Assembly (NCBI GenBank): GCA_030706685.1 | Contig: JAUZOA010000009.1 | Coordinates: 1-64,000 of the forward strand | DNA: 64,000 nucleotides | Source: Bacteroidota bacterium | Lineage (GTDB): Bacteria; Bacteroidota; Bacteroidia; Chitinophagales; Chitinophagaceae | Direction: 5' to 3' | Part shown: piece by piece, positions 1 through 9,779 of the stretch | Position numbering within the stretch: the first letter of the stretch is position 1 | How the letters are laid out: each line of letters opens with the position of its first letter | Position numbers and translations under genes: made by a program | The notes under the pieces: model-generated | Seen by the model: only the letters and a program-made list of their open reading frames with translations | Told to the model about the DNA's origin: nothing | Database searches by the model: none

Positions 1-2
1 TC

Positions 3-203
3 CCTTTCAAGCTGTTTGACTATCAGCGCCAGTTGTTGCAGGAGGGAATGTTTGAAGCTTATAATGAATGGTTATTCGGCCCCGTAGACAATCTTGCCGC
101 TTATGATAACTGGACAAAGACTCATGCGGATCAATATACAGCTTTCAGCACCTTTCAGCAAAGCCGCATCTTTAAAATGCCGGCTGGTCAATATTATCAA
201 TAA
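3..203 (+). CDS. 3' end of a CDS truncated by the window start (unknown product)
   Basis: Open frame from base 3 (PFKLFDYQRQLLQEGMFEAYNEWLFGPVDN...KMPAGQYYQ) to TAA at 201-203. It is not in the ORF track because its start lies outside the window. Confidence 0.6.
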   Translation, partial: PFKLFDYQRQLLQEGMFEAYNEWLFGPVDNLAAYDNWTKTHADQYTAFSTFQQSRIFKMPAGQYYQ

Positions 204-240
204 AGGTTAAACCTCCTGGTGTTACTTTCTCTTTGGCAGT

Positions 241-347
241 CGTTTAAGGGTTAAAAAGTTTAATGGTTCTTTAAAGAAGTTATTTTCTTTAAAGACAATG
301 TAACAACCCGCTATAAGAACCCTTAATCATTAAACCATTGAACGATT
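241..347. repeat. Imperfect inverted intergenic repeat, family rich in GTTTAAGGGTTTAA, copy 1
   Basis: CGTTTAAGGGTTAAAAAGTTTAATGGTTCTTTAAAG ... AAGAACCCTTAATCATTAAACCATTGAACG; similar to 4711-4813 and 38531-38650. Confidence 0.6.
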
Positions 348-425
348 TCTTCCGGACTTTTTTTTGTTTTGGTTTTTACCTAATTTGTTACTTAAACCGG
401 CGGGCAAACTGATAACTCTTGCAAT

Positions 426-2204
426 ATGAATGAGCCTAAAAGATTATTTGACTGTATTGCTTACCACCTGGAAAGGAAACCCATTGATGTCATGCTGGCC
501 GGTAAGGAAAACAGCCAGTGGAAGACATATAGCACGGCCCGGGTAGCTGAAATCGTCAATACCCTCAGCGCCGGCTTATTAAGCGCTGGTATCGGTCCCA
601 ATGATATGACGCCGGAAGGCCGGGATAAAGTAGCGATACTTTGCAAGAACAGGCCCGAATGGATAATGCTTGATCTCGCCGTACAGCAAATCGGGGCCAT
701 CTTAACCCCCATATACCCGACAATAAACGTCAATGAACTGGAACTCGTTCTCCAGGATGCGCAGGTAAAAATGGTTTTTGTAAACGATGAAGACCTTTTT
801 TTAAAAGTTCTGAGCGTAAAAGACCGTATCCCAAGTATCAAAGAGATTTATACATTTGAACATGTTCCCCATGCCCGGCATTGGAAAGAACTTATCGCGG
901 CAAGTACCCCGGGTCTTATATCACAGATAAAACCAATCGCTGATAAAATCAGCTATGAAGATGTAGCCACCATTATTTATACTTCCGGTACTACGGGAGT
1001 CCCGAAAGGCGTAATGCTCAGTCACCGGAATATCCTGTCGAATGTGATGGCCTGTATTCCCTGTTTTCCCCCGGTCAGTGAAAGAGCATTGAGCTTTCTT
1101 CCGCTCAATCACATTTTTGAGAAAATGGTTACCTACCTGTACCTGTTCAACGGTACTTCTATTTATTATGCCGAGAGCCTGGATACCATCGCTGATAACC
1201 TGAAGGAAGTAAAGCCAAATATGTTCACCACTGTTCCAAGATTACTGGAGAAAGTATATGACCGCATCATGCAAAGGGGTAGCGAGCTTACCGGGATACA
1301 GAAAAAACTATTTTTCTGGGCGCATAGCCTCGCTGAAAAATATGAGATCAATACTAACCAGGGCTTCTGGTACAACATGAAATTGAATATTGCCAATAAA
1401 CTTATTTTCAGCAAATGGAGAGAGGGGCTTGGCAATCATATCCGGTGTATTGTTACAGGCGGCGCCGCTTGCCAGGTAAGGCTGATCCGGATATTTTCTG
1501 CCGCCCGCCTTACTATCATGGAAGGTTATGGATTAACAGAAACTTCGCCGGTGATAGCCGTAAACCGTTACCAGGAAAAGGACAGGATGTTCGGCACCGT
1601 AGGCCCCTTGATTGATGGTGTTGAAGTAAAGATCGCCGAAGACGGTGAAGTGCTTTGTAAAGGCCCGAATGTCATGATGGGCTATTACAAACGTCCCGAC
1701 CTGACAGCAGAAGCCGTTACGGATGGATGGTTTCATACCGGTGATATTGGCATGATGACCAATACTAAATTTCTCAAAATAACCGATCGTAAGAAAGAGC
1801 TCTTTAAAACAAGCGGAGGTAAATATGTGGCCCCCTTGCCTGTTGAAAATAAATTAAAGGAATCCCCCTTTATTGAACAGGCAATGATCGTAGGATCGGA
1901 AAGAAAATTCGTGGGAGCCCTGATCATCCCTGCTTTTCCTGTACTGCGCGAATGGACGAGGAAAAACAACATACCGGCGGTAACCAATGAAGAGCTCATC
2001 AGGCATCCCAAGGTAATAGAGTTGTATAAAGACGTTGTTGAAAATTTTAATACTTATTTCAACCATGTGGAACAGGTGAAGAAATTTGAATTATTACCCA
2101 ATGAATGGAGTGTAGACACCGGTGAAATGACCCCCAAGCTTTCTATGAAACGAAAAGTGATCATGGAAAAATACAAAGACGCAATTGAGAGGATATATAG
2201 CTGA
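426..2204 (+). CDS. AMP-dependent long-chain acyl-CoA synthetase (FadD-like)
   Basis: 592 aa; AMP-binding motif YTSGTTGVPKGVMLSHRN, GYGLTETSPV, TGDIG, and C-terminal KELFKTSGGKYVAP. Confidence 0.93.
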   Translation: MNEPKRLFDCIAYHLERKPIDVMLAGKENSQWKTYSTARVAEIVNTLSAGLLSAGIGPNDMTPEGRDKVAILCKNRPEWIMLDLAVQQIGAILTPIYPTINVNELELVLQDAQVKMVFVNDEDLFLKVLSVKDRIPSIKEIYTFEHVPHARHWKELIAASTPGLISQIKPIADKISYEDVATIIYTSGTTGVPKGVMLSHRNILSNVMACIPCFPPVSERALSFLPLNHIFEKMVTYLYLFNGTSIYYAESLDTIADNLKEVKPNMFTTVPRLLEKVYDRIMQRGSELTGIQKKLFFWAHSLAEKYEINTNQGFWYNMKLNIANKLIFSKWREGLGNHIRCIVTGGAACQVRLIRIFSAARLTIMEGYGLTETSPVIAVNRYQEKDRMFGTVGPLIDGVEVKIAEDGEVLCKGPNVMMGYYKRPDLTAEAVTDGWFHTGDIGMMTNTKFLKITDRKKELFKTSGGKYVAPLPVENKLKESPFIEQAMIVGSERKFVGALIIPAFPVLREWTRKNNIPAVTNEELIRHPKVIELYKDVVENFNTYFNHVEQVKKFELLPNEWSVDTGEMTPKLSMKRKVIMEKYKDAIERIYS

Positions 2205-2241
2205 TGCAACAGCTTCTATTGCCCGTTTAATTTAGTAATAC

Positions 2242-2595
2242 ATGAAACTGGTCTTCTTTTTATTCATCTTCTTTTATTTTATTGCAACAGCCTGCCATCA
2301 TCCCGGTATAGCTTCAGGAGTACCGAAATGTATTTATAAAGAGATCAGTACAAATAGTAAGAACCCTGACTGGATGACGGGGGTTATAAAAGAGTATTTA
2401 TTTCAGAATAAGATTGTTTATGCTTTTGAGCCGGATACAAGGAAGATCGCGGATGGCGCTACTACTATTAAAGATGCTGATTGTAATACCTTATGTAATG
2501 TTGGCGGGTTTGGCGGGCTGGCCATCGATCAATGCAATGGCGATAATTTTTTCAAGACAGCCGTGTATAAAAGAACGATCTGGGAGAAGAAATAA
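2242..2595 (+). CDS. Small secreted/lipoprotein-like hypothetical protein
   Basis: 117 aa; hydrophobic N-terminus followed by TACHH (lipobox-like), Cys-rich body (DADCNTLCNVGGFGG); follows fadD by ~37 bp. Confidence 0.6.
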   Translation: MKLVFFLFIFFYFIATACHHPGIASGVPKCIYKEISTNSKNPDWMTGVIKEYLFQNKIVYAFEPDTRKIADGATTIKDADCNTLCNVGGFGGLAIDQCNGDNFFKTAVYKRTIWEKK

Positions 2596-2608
2596 TGCGC
2601 GTTAAATT

Positions 2609-3955
2609 TTACAGGTCGGTAATCGGCTTATACCTGGGTACCAATGATTTCATAATAACCCAGGCTACGAGATAAGCCAGACCGCAAAATATAAACATGA
2701 TAAGATAGGCTATTTTTGGTGTCGCGGCAAAATGATCGGTAAGACGTCCTGCTACCAGTTGCACCAATACCCCCCCGATTCCACCCGCCATCCCGCCGAT
2801 ACCGATAACACTTCCTACAGCTTTTTTGGGAAACATATCAGATACGGTTGTAAATAAATTTGCCGACCATGCCTGGTGTGCAGCTGCGCCAATACAAATC
2901 ACGGCAACAGAAAGAAAAGCAGCGCTGCTGCCAAAAGCGTCTGTATTGCCAAAATACTGGGTAGTTAAAACAAATAAAGGAAAAACGGCAATTATCAGCA
3001 TAGCGGTCATTCTTGCTTTATATACATGCCACCCTTTGTTCATAAATATCAGCGGGATACTGCCTCCGAAAATACTGCCGAATATAGCGATGCCATAAAC
3101 AACAAATGTGGGCAGCATTACTTCTTTGCCTGTCATTCCAAATTGCTTTTTTAAATAATCTGGCAACCAGAAAAGATAAAACCACCATACGCCGTCCGTT
3201 AAAAACTTTCCGAAGAAAAAGGCCCATGTCTGCTTATATTTCAACAACTGGGACCAGCGTGCTTTTATTTTTACTGTCTCTGGTTCTTTGCCTGTCGCCA
3301 CTTCATCATCGCTGTGTATGTAATCATATTCTTCCTTTGTAAGTTTCTTATGTTTCGACGGTGGGTTATATAAAGCAAACCAGAAAATCAGCCAGACAAA
3401 ACCGACTGTGCCGGTGATGATATAAGCCATTTTCCAGCCATGTGTATACCCCCAGTAAGTCATCATCCACGGCACTGTTAAAGCCGCTATCATAGCACCC
3501 AGGTTAGAACCGCTGTTAAAAAAACCGGTCGCCAGTGCCCTTTCTCTTTTAGGAAACCATTCCGCCACTGTTTTGATAGAAGCCGGGAAATTGCCAGCTT
3601 CGCCGATTCCAAAAAGACTGCGCATTACAACATGCAATGAAACCGCGCTTCCGGCTATCGAATTTAGTATGCCGAAAATAGACCAGATGATCAGGGATAA
3701 AGCCAGTCCCACTTTAGTACCTATTTTATCAATTACCCAACCGGCAATGATAGTTATACCGGCATAAAACCCTGTAAAGAATGATGTAACGTAAGAAAAG
3801 TCTGCGTTAGACCATCCAAATCCTCCTTTATCTCTGGGTGTACAAAAAAACTCTTTCAGGTAACTTATTACCTGCCTGTCCATGTAATTAATGGTGGTGG
3901 AAAATAATAAAAGCGTCGCTATTACCCATCTGTACTTTCCTATGGCTTGCTGCAT
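2609..3955 (-). CDS. MFS transporter, hexuronate (ExuT)-like
   Basis: 448 aa; NYMDRQVISYL N-terminus, GIGEAGNFPASIKTVAEWFPKRERALATGFFNSGSNLGA; sits with galacturonate catabolic genes. Confidence 0.9.
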   Translation of the reverse strand: MQQAIGKYRWVIATLLLFSTTINYMDRQVISYLKEFFCTPRDKGGFGWSNADFSYVTSFFTGFYAGITIIAGWVIDKIGTKVGLALSLIIWSIFGILNSIAGSAVSLHVVMRSLFGIGEAGNFPASIKTVAEWFPKRERALATGFFNSGSNLGAMIAALTVPWMMTYWGYTHGWKMAYIITGTVGFVWLIFWFALYNPPSKHKKLTKEEYDYIHSDDEVATGKEPETVKIKARWSQLLKYKQTWAFFFGKFLTDGVWWFYLFWLPDYLKKQFGMTGKEVMLPTFVVYGIAIFGSIFGGSIPLIFMNKGWHVYKARMTAMLIIAVFPLFVLTTQYFGNTDAFGSSAAFLSVAVICIGAAAHQAWSANLFTTVSDMFPKKAVGSVIGIGGMAGGIGGVLVQLVAGRLTDHFAATPKIAYLIMFIFCGLAYLVAWVIMKSLVPRYKPITDL

Positions 3956-3969
3956 CTTATAGTTTTAGC

Positions 3970-4041
3970 ATTTAGCTGTTAGCCGTTAGCGGGCCCTACA
4001 GCAAATAATGATTTTTAATCCGGCTAATAGCTAACAGCTTA
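3970..4041. repeat. Inverted repeat between eda and the MFS transporter gene
   Basis: TTTAGCTGTTAGCCGTTAGC (3971-3990) versus GGCTAATAGCTAACAGCTTA (4022-4041), near-complementary arms. Confidence 0.6.
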
Positions 4042-4701
4042 TTTCTTTATCGTTGCAATCAATTCCAATACTTCCTTTGTCATTTTCTCCATAGTAAGAT
4101 AATCCTTTTGCTCCATTAATTTTTTACTGATCAGCTTACTACCCATACCCACGGCACAAACGCCGGCTTTGAACCAGCCCTCAATATTCTCCCTGGTTGT
4201 ATCCACTCCACCGGTCGGCATAAATAACAGTTTAGGAAAGATATCCTTAATGCTGCTCAAAAACTCCGGCCCCAGTAAATTGCCCGGGAAAAGTTTAATA
4301 AATCCAATTCCCATGTTTTCTGCCGCAATGATCTCGGTAGGCGTCATGCAACCGGGGGCATAAAACAGGTCCTTGCTGTTGGCATACGCCGCTACTTCCG
4401 CCACAAAGCCAGGGCTTACTAAAAAATCAGCGCCGGCTTTCACATAACTTTCCGCGTGTTGCAGGTTCTTAATCGTACCTACTCCCAGCATCAGGCCCTG
4501 CATTTCGCTATTTCTTACTTCCACTAATTTCTTAAAATTTTTCAGCGCGGCTTCACCCCTGTTGGTATATTCCACTGCTTTAATACCCGCCCGGTAAATA
4601 GCTTTCAGCACTTCCACACTCACTGTTTCATCCGCATTAAAATACAAGGGCAGGATTCCTTGTTTTATTATAACGTCCGTTATTTGTTGTTTTGTCGCCA
4701 T
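4039..4701 (-). CDS. eda: 2-keto-3-deoxy-6-phosphogluconate (KDPG) aldolase
   Basis: 220 aa; class I aldolase with GVGTI, FLVSPGF, APGCMTPTEI, IKLFPG, MPTGGV motifs. Confidence 0.93.
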   Translation of the reverse strand: MATKQQITDVIIKQGILPLYFNADETVSVEVLKAIYRAGIKAVEYTNRGEAALKNFKKLVEVRNSEMQGLMLGVGTIKNLQHAESYVKAGADFLVSPGFVAEVAAYANSKDLFYAPGCMTPTEIIAAENMGIGFIKLFPGNLLGPEFLSSIKDIFPKLLFMPTGGVDTTRENIEGWFKAGVCAVGMGSKLISKKLMEQKDYLTMEKMTKEVLELIATIKK

Positions 4702-4710
4702 GATTTTTAA

Positions 4711-4813
4711 CGTTTAAGGGGTTAAGTAGTTTAAGGGTTTCGTGTCATAAGTAATTATCCGGCTTTATGGATTATTCCTCACATTAAACCTTTAAACCCT
4801 TACACCGTTGAAC
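4711..4813. repeat. Imperfect inverted intergenic repeat, same family, copy 2
   Basis: CGTTTAAGGGGTTAAGTAGTTTAAGGGTTT ... CATTAAACCTTTAAACCCTTACACCGTTGAAC. Confidence 0.6.
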
Positions 4814-4817
4814 AGAC

Positions 4818-5270
4818 TTATATCTTTACTTTAATGACTAATTTTTTAATCTCTTCCGTTCCGATCATCGGGGCATGCACGTCTTCCGGGAAAAAGACAG
4901 CAAATTGACCGTCTGCCAGTTGAAAATACATATCGGGCGCGTCACTATACAGTTGAACATCCTTTTCAGTATTATAGCCGCCATTTTCCATCCTGCATTT
5001 TTCCCGTGGTTTCCACCCGATCTGCTCCGCTCCTTTTATGCAAAGCTGTATATCAATATGCTTATCGTGGCATTCAAATTTGGCGATGGATTCAGCAGCG
5101 GTCATTCCTTTCTTGTTTGAAATGATAGCTTTTAGCTTATCACCATCAATTTCATACCTGCCGGGCTCGATGCCATTCAAATTGGTTTGCCGAATATATT
5201 CAAATGCCCCCTTAAACAAGGGGTGTACGCCATAGTACCTCGATGCATTCTTTATAGTATCTATTATCAT
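4818..5270 (-). CDS. YhcH/YjgK/YiaL (DUF386, NanQ-like) cupin-fold protein
   Basis: 150 aa; FECHDKHIDIQLCIKGAEQIGW and FAVFFPEDVHAPMI motifs typical of the family. Confidence 0.88.
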   Translation of the reverse strand: MIIDTIKNASRYYGVHPLFKGAFEYIRQTNLNGIEPGRYEIDGDKLKAIISNKKGMTAAESIAKFECHDKHIDIQLCIKGAEQIGWKPREKCRMENGGYNTEKDVQLYSDAPDMYFQLADGQFAVFFPEDVHAPMIGTEEIKKLVIKVKI

Positions 5271-5445
5271 ACCCTCTGCCTCCGCCGTGGCGGAGAACTT
5301 AGTTTTGAAATGTTTTATAAAAATTGATTTTTTAATGATCAGAAAACTAAAGCTGCAACTCTATTAATGACTAACTATTTAAAAAATCTAACAATAATCT
5401 AATGCCTGATCGGCCTAAGTCACCCCTCCAGGGGGACAGGGGGCC

Positions 5446-6471
5446 TCACCGCTGCACCCTTCCGCTCGCATCTCCTTTCATCAGGTCTTTTACATCACTC
5501 AACGTAGCGTGATTCAAGTCGCCCGGAATAGTATGTTTCAACGCTGATGCGGCAACCCCAAACTCAGCGGCATCTTTCATCGTCATCCCGGTTACCAAAC
5601 CATAAATGAGCCCGCTGGCAAAACTATCGCCACTGCCTACCCGGTCAACAATCCTTACTTCATATTTTTTGGTATGATAAAACTCATTGCCATCGTACAA
5701 CAAAGCGCTCCAGCCATTATCACTGGCACTATGACTTTCCCTCAGGGAAGAAGCAATATATTTAAAGCCAAACTTCTCCCTCATTTGTTTAAATACATCT
5801 TTGAAACCTTCCAGGTTCAGTTCTCCTTTTGTCACATCCGTATCTTTTGCTTTGAATCCAAGCGTGGTATCAGCATCCTCTTCATTACCGATACAAACAT
5901 CTACGTATTTGCAGAGTTGGGTCATTACTTCCCTGGCTTTTTCTTTGGTCCAGAGTTTTTTCCGGTAGTTCAGATCAATACTGGTAGTAATCCCTTTTGC
6001 CTTTGCTGCTTTCAACGCTGTTTCTGCGAGTGCGGCTGCCTTGTCGCTCAGGGCCGGGGTGATGCCGGTTGTATGAAACCAATCCGCACCATCCAATATC
6101 TTATCAAAATCAAATTCGGATACCTCCACATCAGCAATGGAAGCGCCCGCGCGATCATAAATAACCTGTGAAGCCCGCATAGACGCGCCTGTTTCTAAAA
6201 AATAAATACCTAACCTGTCTCCTCCTCTTACTATATATTGGGTATCTACCCCATAACGACGTAAATGATTGATCGCACACTGGCCGATAGCATGACCAGG
6301 CACTTTGGTCACAAATGTTCCTCTTAAACCATAATTACATAATGCGGCCGCCACATTGGCTTCGCCTCCGCCATAAGTGACATCAAAACTATCTGCCTGC
6401 ACAAAACGTTTATAATCGGGCGTTGACAGGCGTAACATTATTTCTCCAAGAGTTACAACTTTTTTAGACAT
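5446..6471 (-). CDS. kdgK: 2-keto-3-deoxygluconate kinase (PfkB family)
   Basis: 341 aa; GEIMLRLSTP N-terminus, YGGGEANVAAAL, DRVGSGDSFASGLIYG C-terminal PfkB signature; neighbour of eda and uxa genes. Confidence 0.88.
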   Translation of the reverse strand: MSKKVVTLGEIMLRLSTPDYKRFVQADSFDVTYGGGEANVAAALCNYGLRGTFVTKVPGHAIGQCAINHLRRYGVDTQYIVRGGDRLGIYFLETGASMRASQVIYDRAGASIADVEVSEFDFDKILDGADWFHTTGITPALSDKAAALAETALKAAKAKGITTSIDLNYRKKLWTKEKAREVMTQLCKYVDVCIGNEEDADTTLGFKAKDTDVTKGELNLEGFKDVFKQMREKFGFKYIASSLRESHSASDNGWSALLYDGNEFYHTKKYEVRIVDRVGSGDSFASGLIYGLVTGMTMKDAAEFGVAASALKHTIPGDLNHATLSDVKDLMKGDASGRVQR

Positions 6472-6596
6472 GTTCTTTTGGGGTTTATTATATGAATAAC
6501 CGAAAGATACGGCATGTCAGGATAATGACGGTATTCAGCCGTATGTTTGCTACTATAATCTTTGATGCAGGAGTCAAAAAAATGATTCATTACTTT

Positions 6597-8039
6597 TCAG
6601 GCATTCACTGTTTTTATACCCGCGGGTTTCTGATCGGGCAGCCAGTTGAAATAATTCTTTGCATTATTAAAACAGATGTCCTGTATTACTTTCCCTATCC
6701 AGTTGATATCATTGGGCAATTCGCCATTTTCCATTTCATCCCCAAACAGGTCGCATAGTATTCTCCTGAAGTATTCATGTCTTGGGTAAGAAAGAAAACT
6801 CCTTGAATCCGTGAGCATGCCAATAAACCGGCTCAGCAAGCCCATATTACTTAGCGCATTAACTTGTTTGGTCATCCCGTCCTTCTGATCGAGGAACCAC
6901 CAGGCAGCGCCCCATTGTATTTTCCCAGCAACAGAACCATCATTGAAATTGCCCGCCATGGTCGCCATTAGTTCATTATCTGCAGGATTGAGGTTGTAAA
7001 AAATTGTTTTTGCCAGCTTATTATTGCTGTCCAGTTTGTCCAAAAACCTGGCAAGAGCCCTGGCCTGGGAAAAGTCACCGATTGAATCCCACCCGGTATC
7101 AGGGCCCGGCGTCTGCATCATCCGTGAATTGTTATTTCTCATGGCGCCAAGATGAAATTGCTGTACCCATCCCTTTTCCCAGTCCCATTCCGCAAAATGT
7201 ATCAGCATGGCCGACCTGAATTTTCTTTGCTCACTATCACTTAAACTTTTTCCGCCATGTATTTTATTAAATATCGCATCTACCTCGGAACCTGTAAAAT
7301 CATCGGCATAAATTTCTTCCAATCCATGATCCGATACACTGCAACCCATTGAAGCAAAGAAATCATGACGGTTTTGCAGGGCATACAGAAAATCATCAAA
7401 AGAGGAAATGGCAATATTGGTGACAGTCTCCAGTTTCTTTATGTATACCAGGAATTTTTCAGGGTCGCTTACATTCATTGCGTTGTCCGGCCGGAAAGCA
7501 GGTAAGATCGGCACTTCAAACTCATCGTCCTTTATCTTCCGGTGATATTCCAGTGAATCAACCGGGTCATCAGTAGTGCAAACTAATTTTACATTCATCC
7601 GGCGCAGAAGATTGCGGACTGAAAACTCTTTTGTTTGCAATTTGGCTGTACAATCTTCATATATTTTCCTGGCAGTATCCGCATTCAAAATATTATGAAT
7701 ACCAAAATAGCGTTGCAGTTCAAGATGTGTCCAGTGATAGAGGGGATTTCTTAATGTATACGGAACCGTCTCCGCCCATTTCTGAAATTTTTCCCAATCC
7801 GACCGGTTGCCGGTGCAATAACTTTCGTCTGCACCATTGGTGCGCATGGCCCTCCATTTATAATGATCGCCATACAACCAGACCTCTGACAGGCTTTTAA
7901 ACTGTGTATCCTCCGCGATCTGCTGTGGCGGCAGGTGACAGTGATAATCTATAATCGGCATGTCTTTAGCATACTCATGGTAAAGACGTTGCGCTGTCTT
8001 TGTTTTCAGTAAAAAATTTTCATCCAGAAATTGTTTCAT
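6597..8039 (-). CDS. uxaC: Glucuronate/galacturonate isomerase
   Basis: 480 aa; MKQFLDENFLLKTKTAQRLYHEYAKDMPIIDYHCHLPPQQIAED, GMLTDSRSFLSYPRHEYFRRILCDL. Confidence 0.96.
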   Translation of the reverse strand: MKQFLDENFLLKTKTAQRLYHEYAKDMPIIDYHCHLPPQQIAEDTQFKSLSEVWLYGDHYKWRAMRTNGADESYCTGNRSDWEKFQKWAETVPYTLRNPLYHWTHLELQRYFGIHNILNADTARKIYEDCTAKLQTKEFSVRNLLRRMNVKLVCTTDDPVDSLEYHRKIKDDEFEVPILPAFRPDNAMNVSDPEKFLVYIKKLETVTNIAISSFDDFLYALQNRHDFFASMGCSVSDHGLEEIYADDFTGSEVDAIFNKIHGGKSLSDSEQRKFRSAMLIHFAEWDWEKGWVQQFHLGAMRNNNSRMMQTPGPDTGWDSIGDFSQARALARFLDKLDSNNKLAKTIFYNLNPADNELMATMAGNFNDGSVAGKIQWGAAWWFLDQKDGMTKQVNALSNMGLLSRFIGMLTDSRSFLSYPRHEYFRRILCDLFGDEMENGELPNDINWIGKVIQDICFNNAKNYFNWLPDQKPAGIKTVNA

Positions 8040-8103
8040 ACAATTACTTTAAAATAAATAATGGAACCCGCTACGGCTTTTCATGGCATCGTCTCTATTC
8101 AGC

Positions 8104-8127
8104 ATTTTGAAATGGCCATTTCAAAAT
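8104..8127. promoter_or_regulatory. Perfect 24-bp palindrome between uxaA stop and uxaC start
   Basis: ATTTTGAAATGGCCATTTCAAAAT is its own reverse complement; lies in the only sizeable gap within the uxa cluster. Confidence 0.6.
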
Positions 8128-8134
8128 TTCCCAA

Positions 8135-9778
8135 TTATAATGACACCCCTCTCTTCCAGGGAATAAAATCATCCTGGTTCAATTGCACCGCCTTCGGTAT
8201 CACTTCCCCGCTGGCGGCTTTAATACAATATTCCAGTATCTCCTCACCCATTTGTTCGATCGTTTTGTCCCCGTCTATGATCGGCCCCGTATTGATATCA
8301 ATAATATCCCCCATTCTTTTTGTCAATGCTGTATTGGTGGCGATCTTGATCGTAGGACAAACAGGATTGCCGGTGGGTGTTCCCAATCCTGTCGTAAATA
8401 ATATCAATGTCGCCCCGCTGGCCGCTTTTCCTGTTGTCGCTTCTACATCATTCCCCGGCGTGCACACTAAATTAAGCCCGGGCTTTACCGCAGGCTCAGT
8501 ATAATCCAGCACATCTTCAACGGGTGATGTGCCCCCTTTCTTTGCTGCTCCTGTACTTTTAATAGCATCGGTTATCAATCCATCTTTGATATTACCCGGT
8601 GAGGGGTTCATGTAAAATCCTGATCCCACTTTATCCGCGGCTTCGCTATAGCTGCTCATCAGGTGAATGAATTTTTTCGCGGCTGCTTCATTCCTGGTTC
8701 TGTCAATCAGGTTTTGTTCCGCGCCGCATAATTCCGGGAATTCTGCCAGCAATACTTTTCCTCCCAAAGCTACCAGCAGGTCAGAGCAATAACCTACAGC
8801 GGGATTAGCGGATATACCGCTGAAGCCATCACTGCCACCGCATTTCACGCCGATCACCAATTTATCTAATGTAGCCGGCTGTCTCTCCAGTTTATTTATT
8901 TCAATCAAACCAAGAAAAGTTTTACGTATAGCTTCCGTAATCAGTTGTTCTTCGCTCTGAGATTGTTGTTGTTCAAAAACAAGTAAAGGCTTGTCAAAAG
9001 CCGGGTTACGTTGTTTAATATCATCCAGTAAATTTTGCGTTTGAAGATTCTGGCAGCCGAGGCTCAGGATAGTGACTCCCGCTACATTCGGATGATCGGC
9101 ATAAGCAGCCAATAGTTTACTTAAGATCGCAGCGTCCTGCCTTGTGCCGCCGCAACCGCCCTGGTGATTCAAAAATTTTATTCCATCAACGTTCTTAAAA
9201 ATACGACTGGCATGAACATTGGCTTCTTTTATCTCAAGATTGGCAGCAGATATATCGGCGCCCTTTTTATATAGTTCCAGTAGTTGATGGGTCTTCAATT
9301 TGTATTTATCCGTTACGGCATAGCCCAGTTCATTATGCAGGGCTTCACGGATCACATCCAGGTTCCTGTTCTCACAAAAAACCGTTGGCATGAATAACCA
9401 ATAATTCGCTGTACCCACGCGGCCATCACTCCTGTGATAGCCGTTGAATGTTCTTCCCTTGAATTTTGAAACATCCGGCGCCTGCCATACATAATGATAG
9501 GGCCTGTAAGCATAAGGCTCCGCCGCGTGTTTTACATTGTTAGTTGTCATCAAACCCCCTGCCGGCACATCCATTTGCATTTTTCCTACCAGCACACCAT
9601 ACATGATCACTTTATCACCCGCATGCATGTCCTGTGTAAAGAATTTGTGTTTCGCCGGTATCTTATCCAGCAGGGCATATTGTTCCCCGTTATACAAAAT
9701 AGCCTCTCCTTTGCCAAGGTCTCTCAATGCTACCAGCACATTATCTTTCGGATGTACTTTTAAAACAATCTGCTTCAT
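8135..9778 (-). CDS. uxaA: Altronate dehydratase
   Basis: 547 aa; SAF-like N-terminus plus GYHRSDGRVGTANYW, NHQGGCGGTRQDA, VKCGGSDGFSGISANPA, FTTGLGTPTGNPVCPTIKIATN. Confidence 0.95.
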   Translation of the reverse strand: MKQIVLKVHPKDNVLVALRDLGKGEAILYNGEQYALLDKIPAKHKFFTQDMHAGDKVIMYGVLVGKMQMDVPAGGLMTTNNVKHAAEPYAYRPYHYVWQAPDVSKFKGRTFNGYHRSDGRVGTANYWLFMPTVFCENRNLDVIREALHNELGYAVTDKYKLKTHQLLELYKKGADISAANLEIKEANVHASRIFKNVDGIKFLNHQGGCGGTRQDAAILSKLLAAYADHPNVAGVTILSLGCQNLQTQNLLDDIKQRNPAFDKPLLVFEQQQSQSEEQLITEAIRKTFLGLIEINKLERQPATLDKLVIGVKCGGSDGFSGISANPAVGYCSDLLVALGGKVLLAEFPELCGAEQNLIDRTRNEAAAKKFIHLMSSYSEAADKVGSGFYMNPSPGNIKDGLITDAIKSTGAAKKGGTSPVEDVLDYTEPAVKPGLNLVCTPGNDVEATTGKAASGATLILFTTGLGTPTGNPVCPTIKIATNTALTKRMGDIIDINTGPIIDGDKTIEQMGEEILEYCIKAASGEVIPKAVQLNQDDFIPWKRGVSL

Positions 9779-9779
9779 T

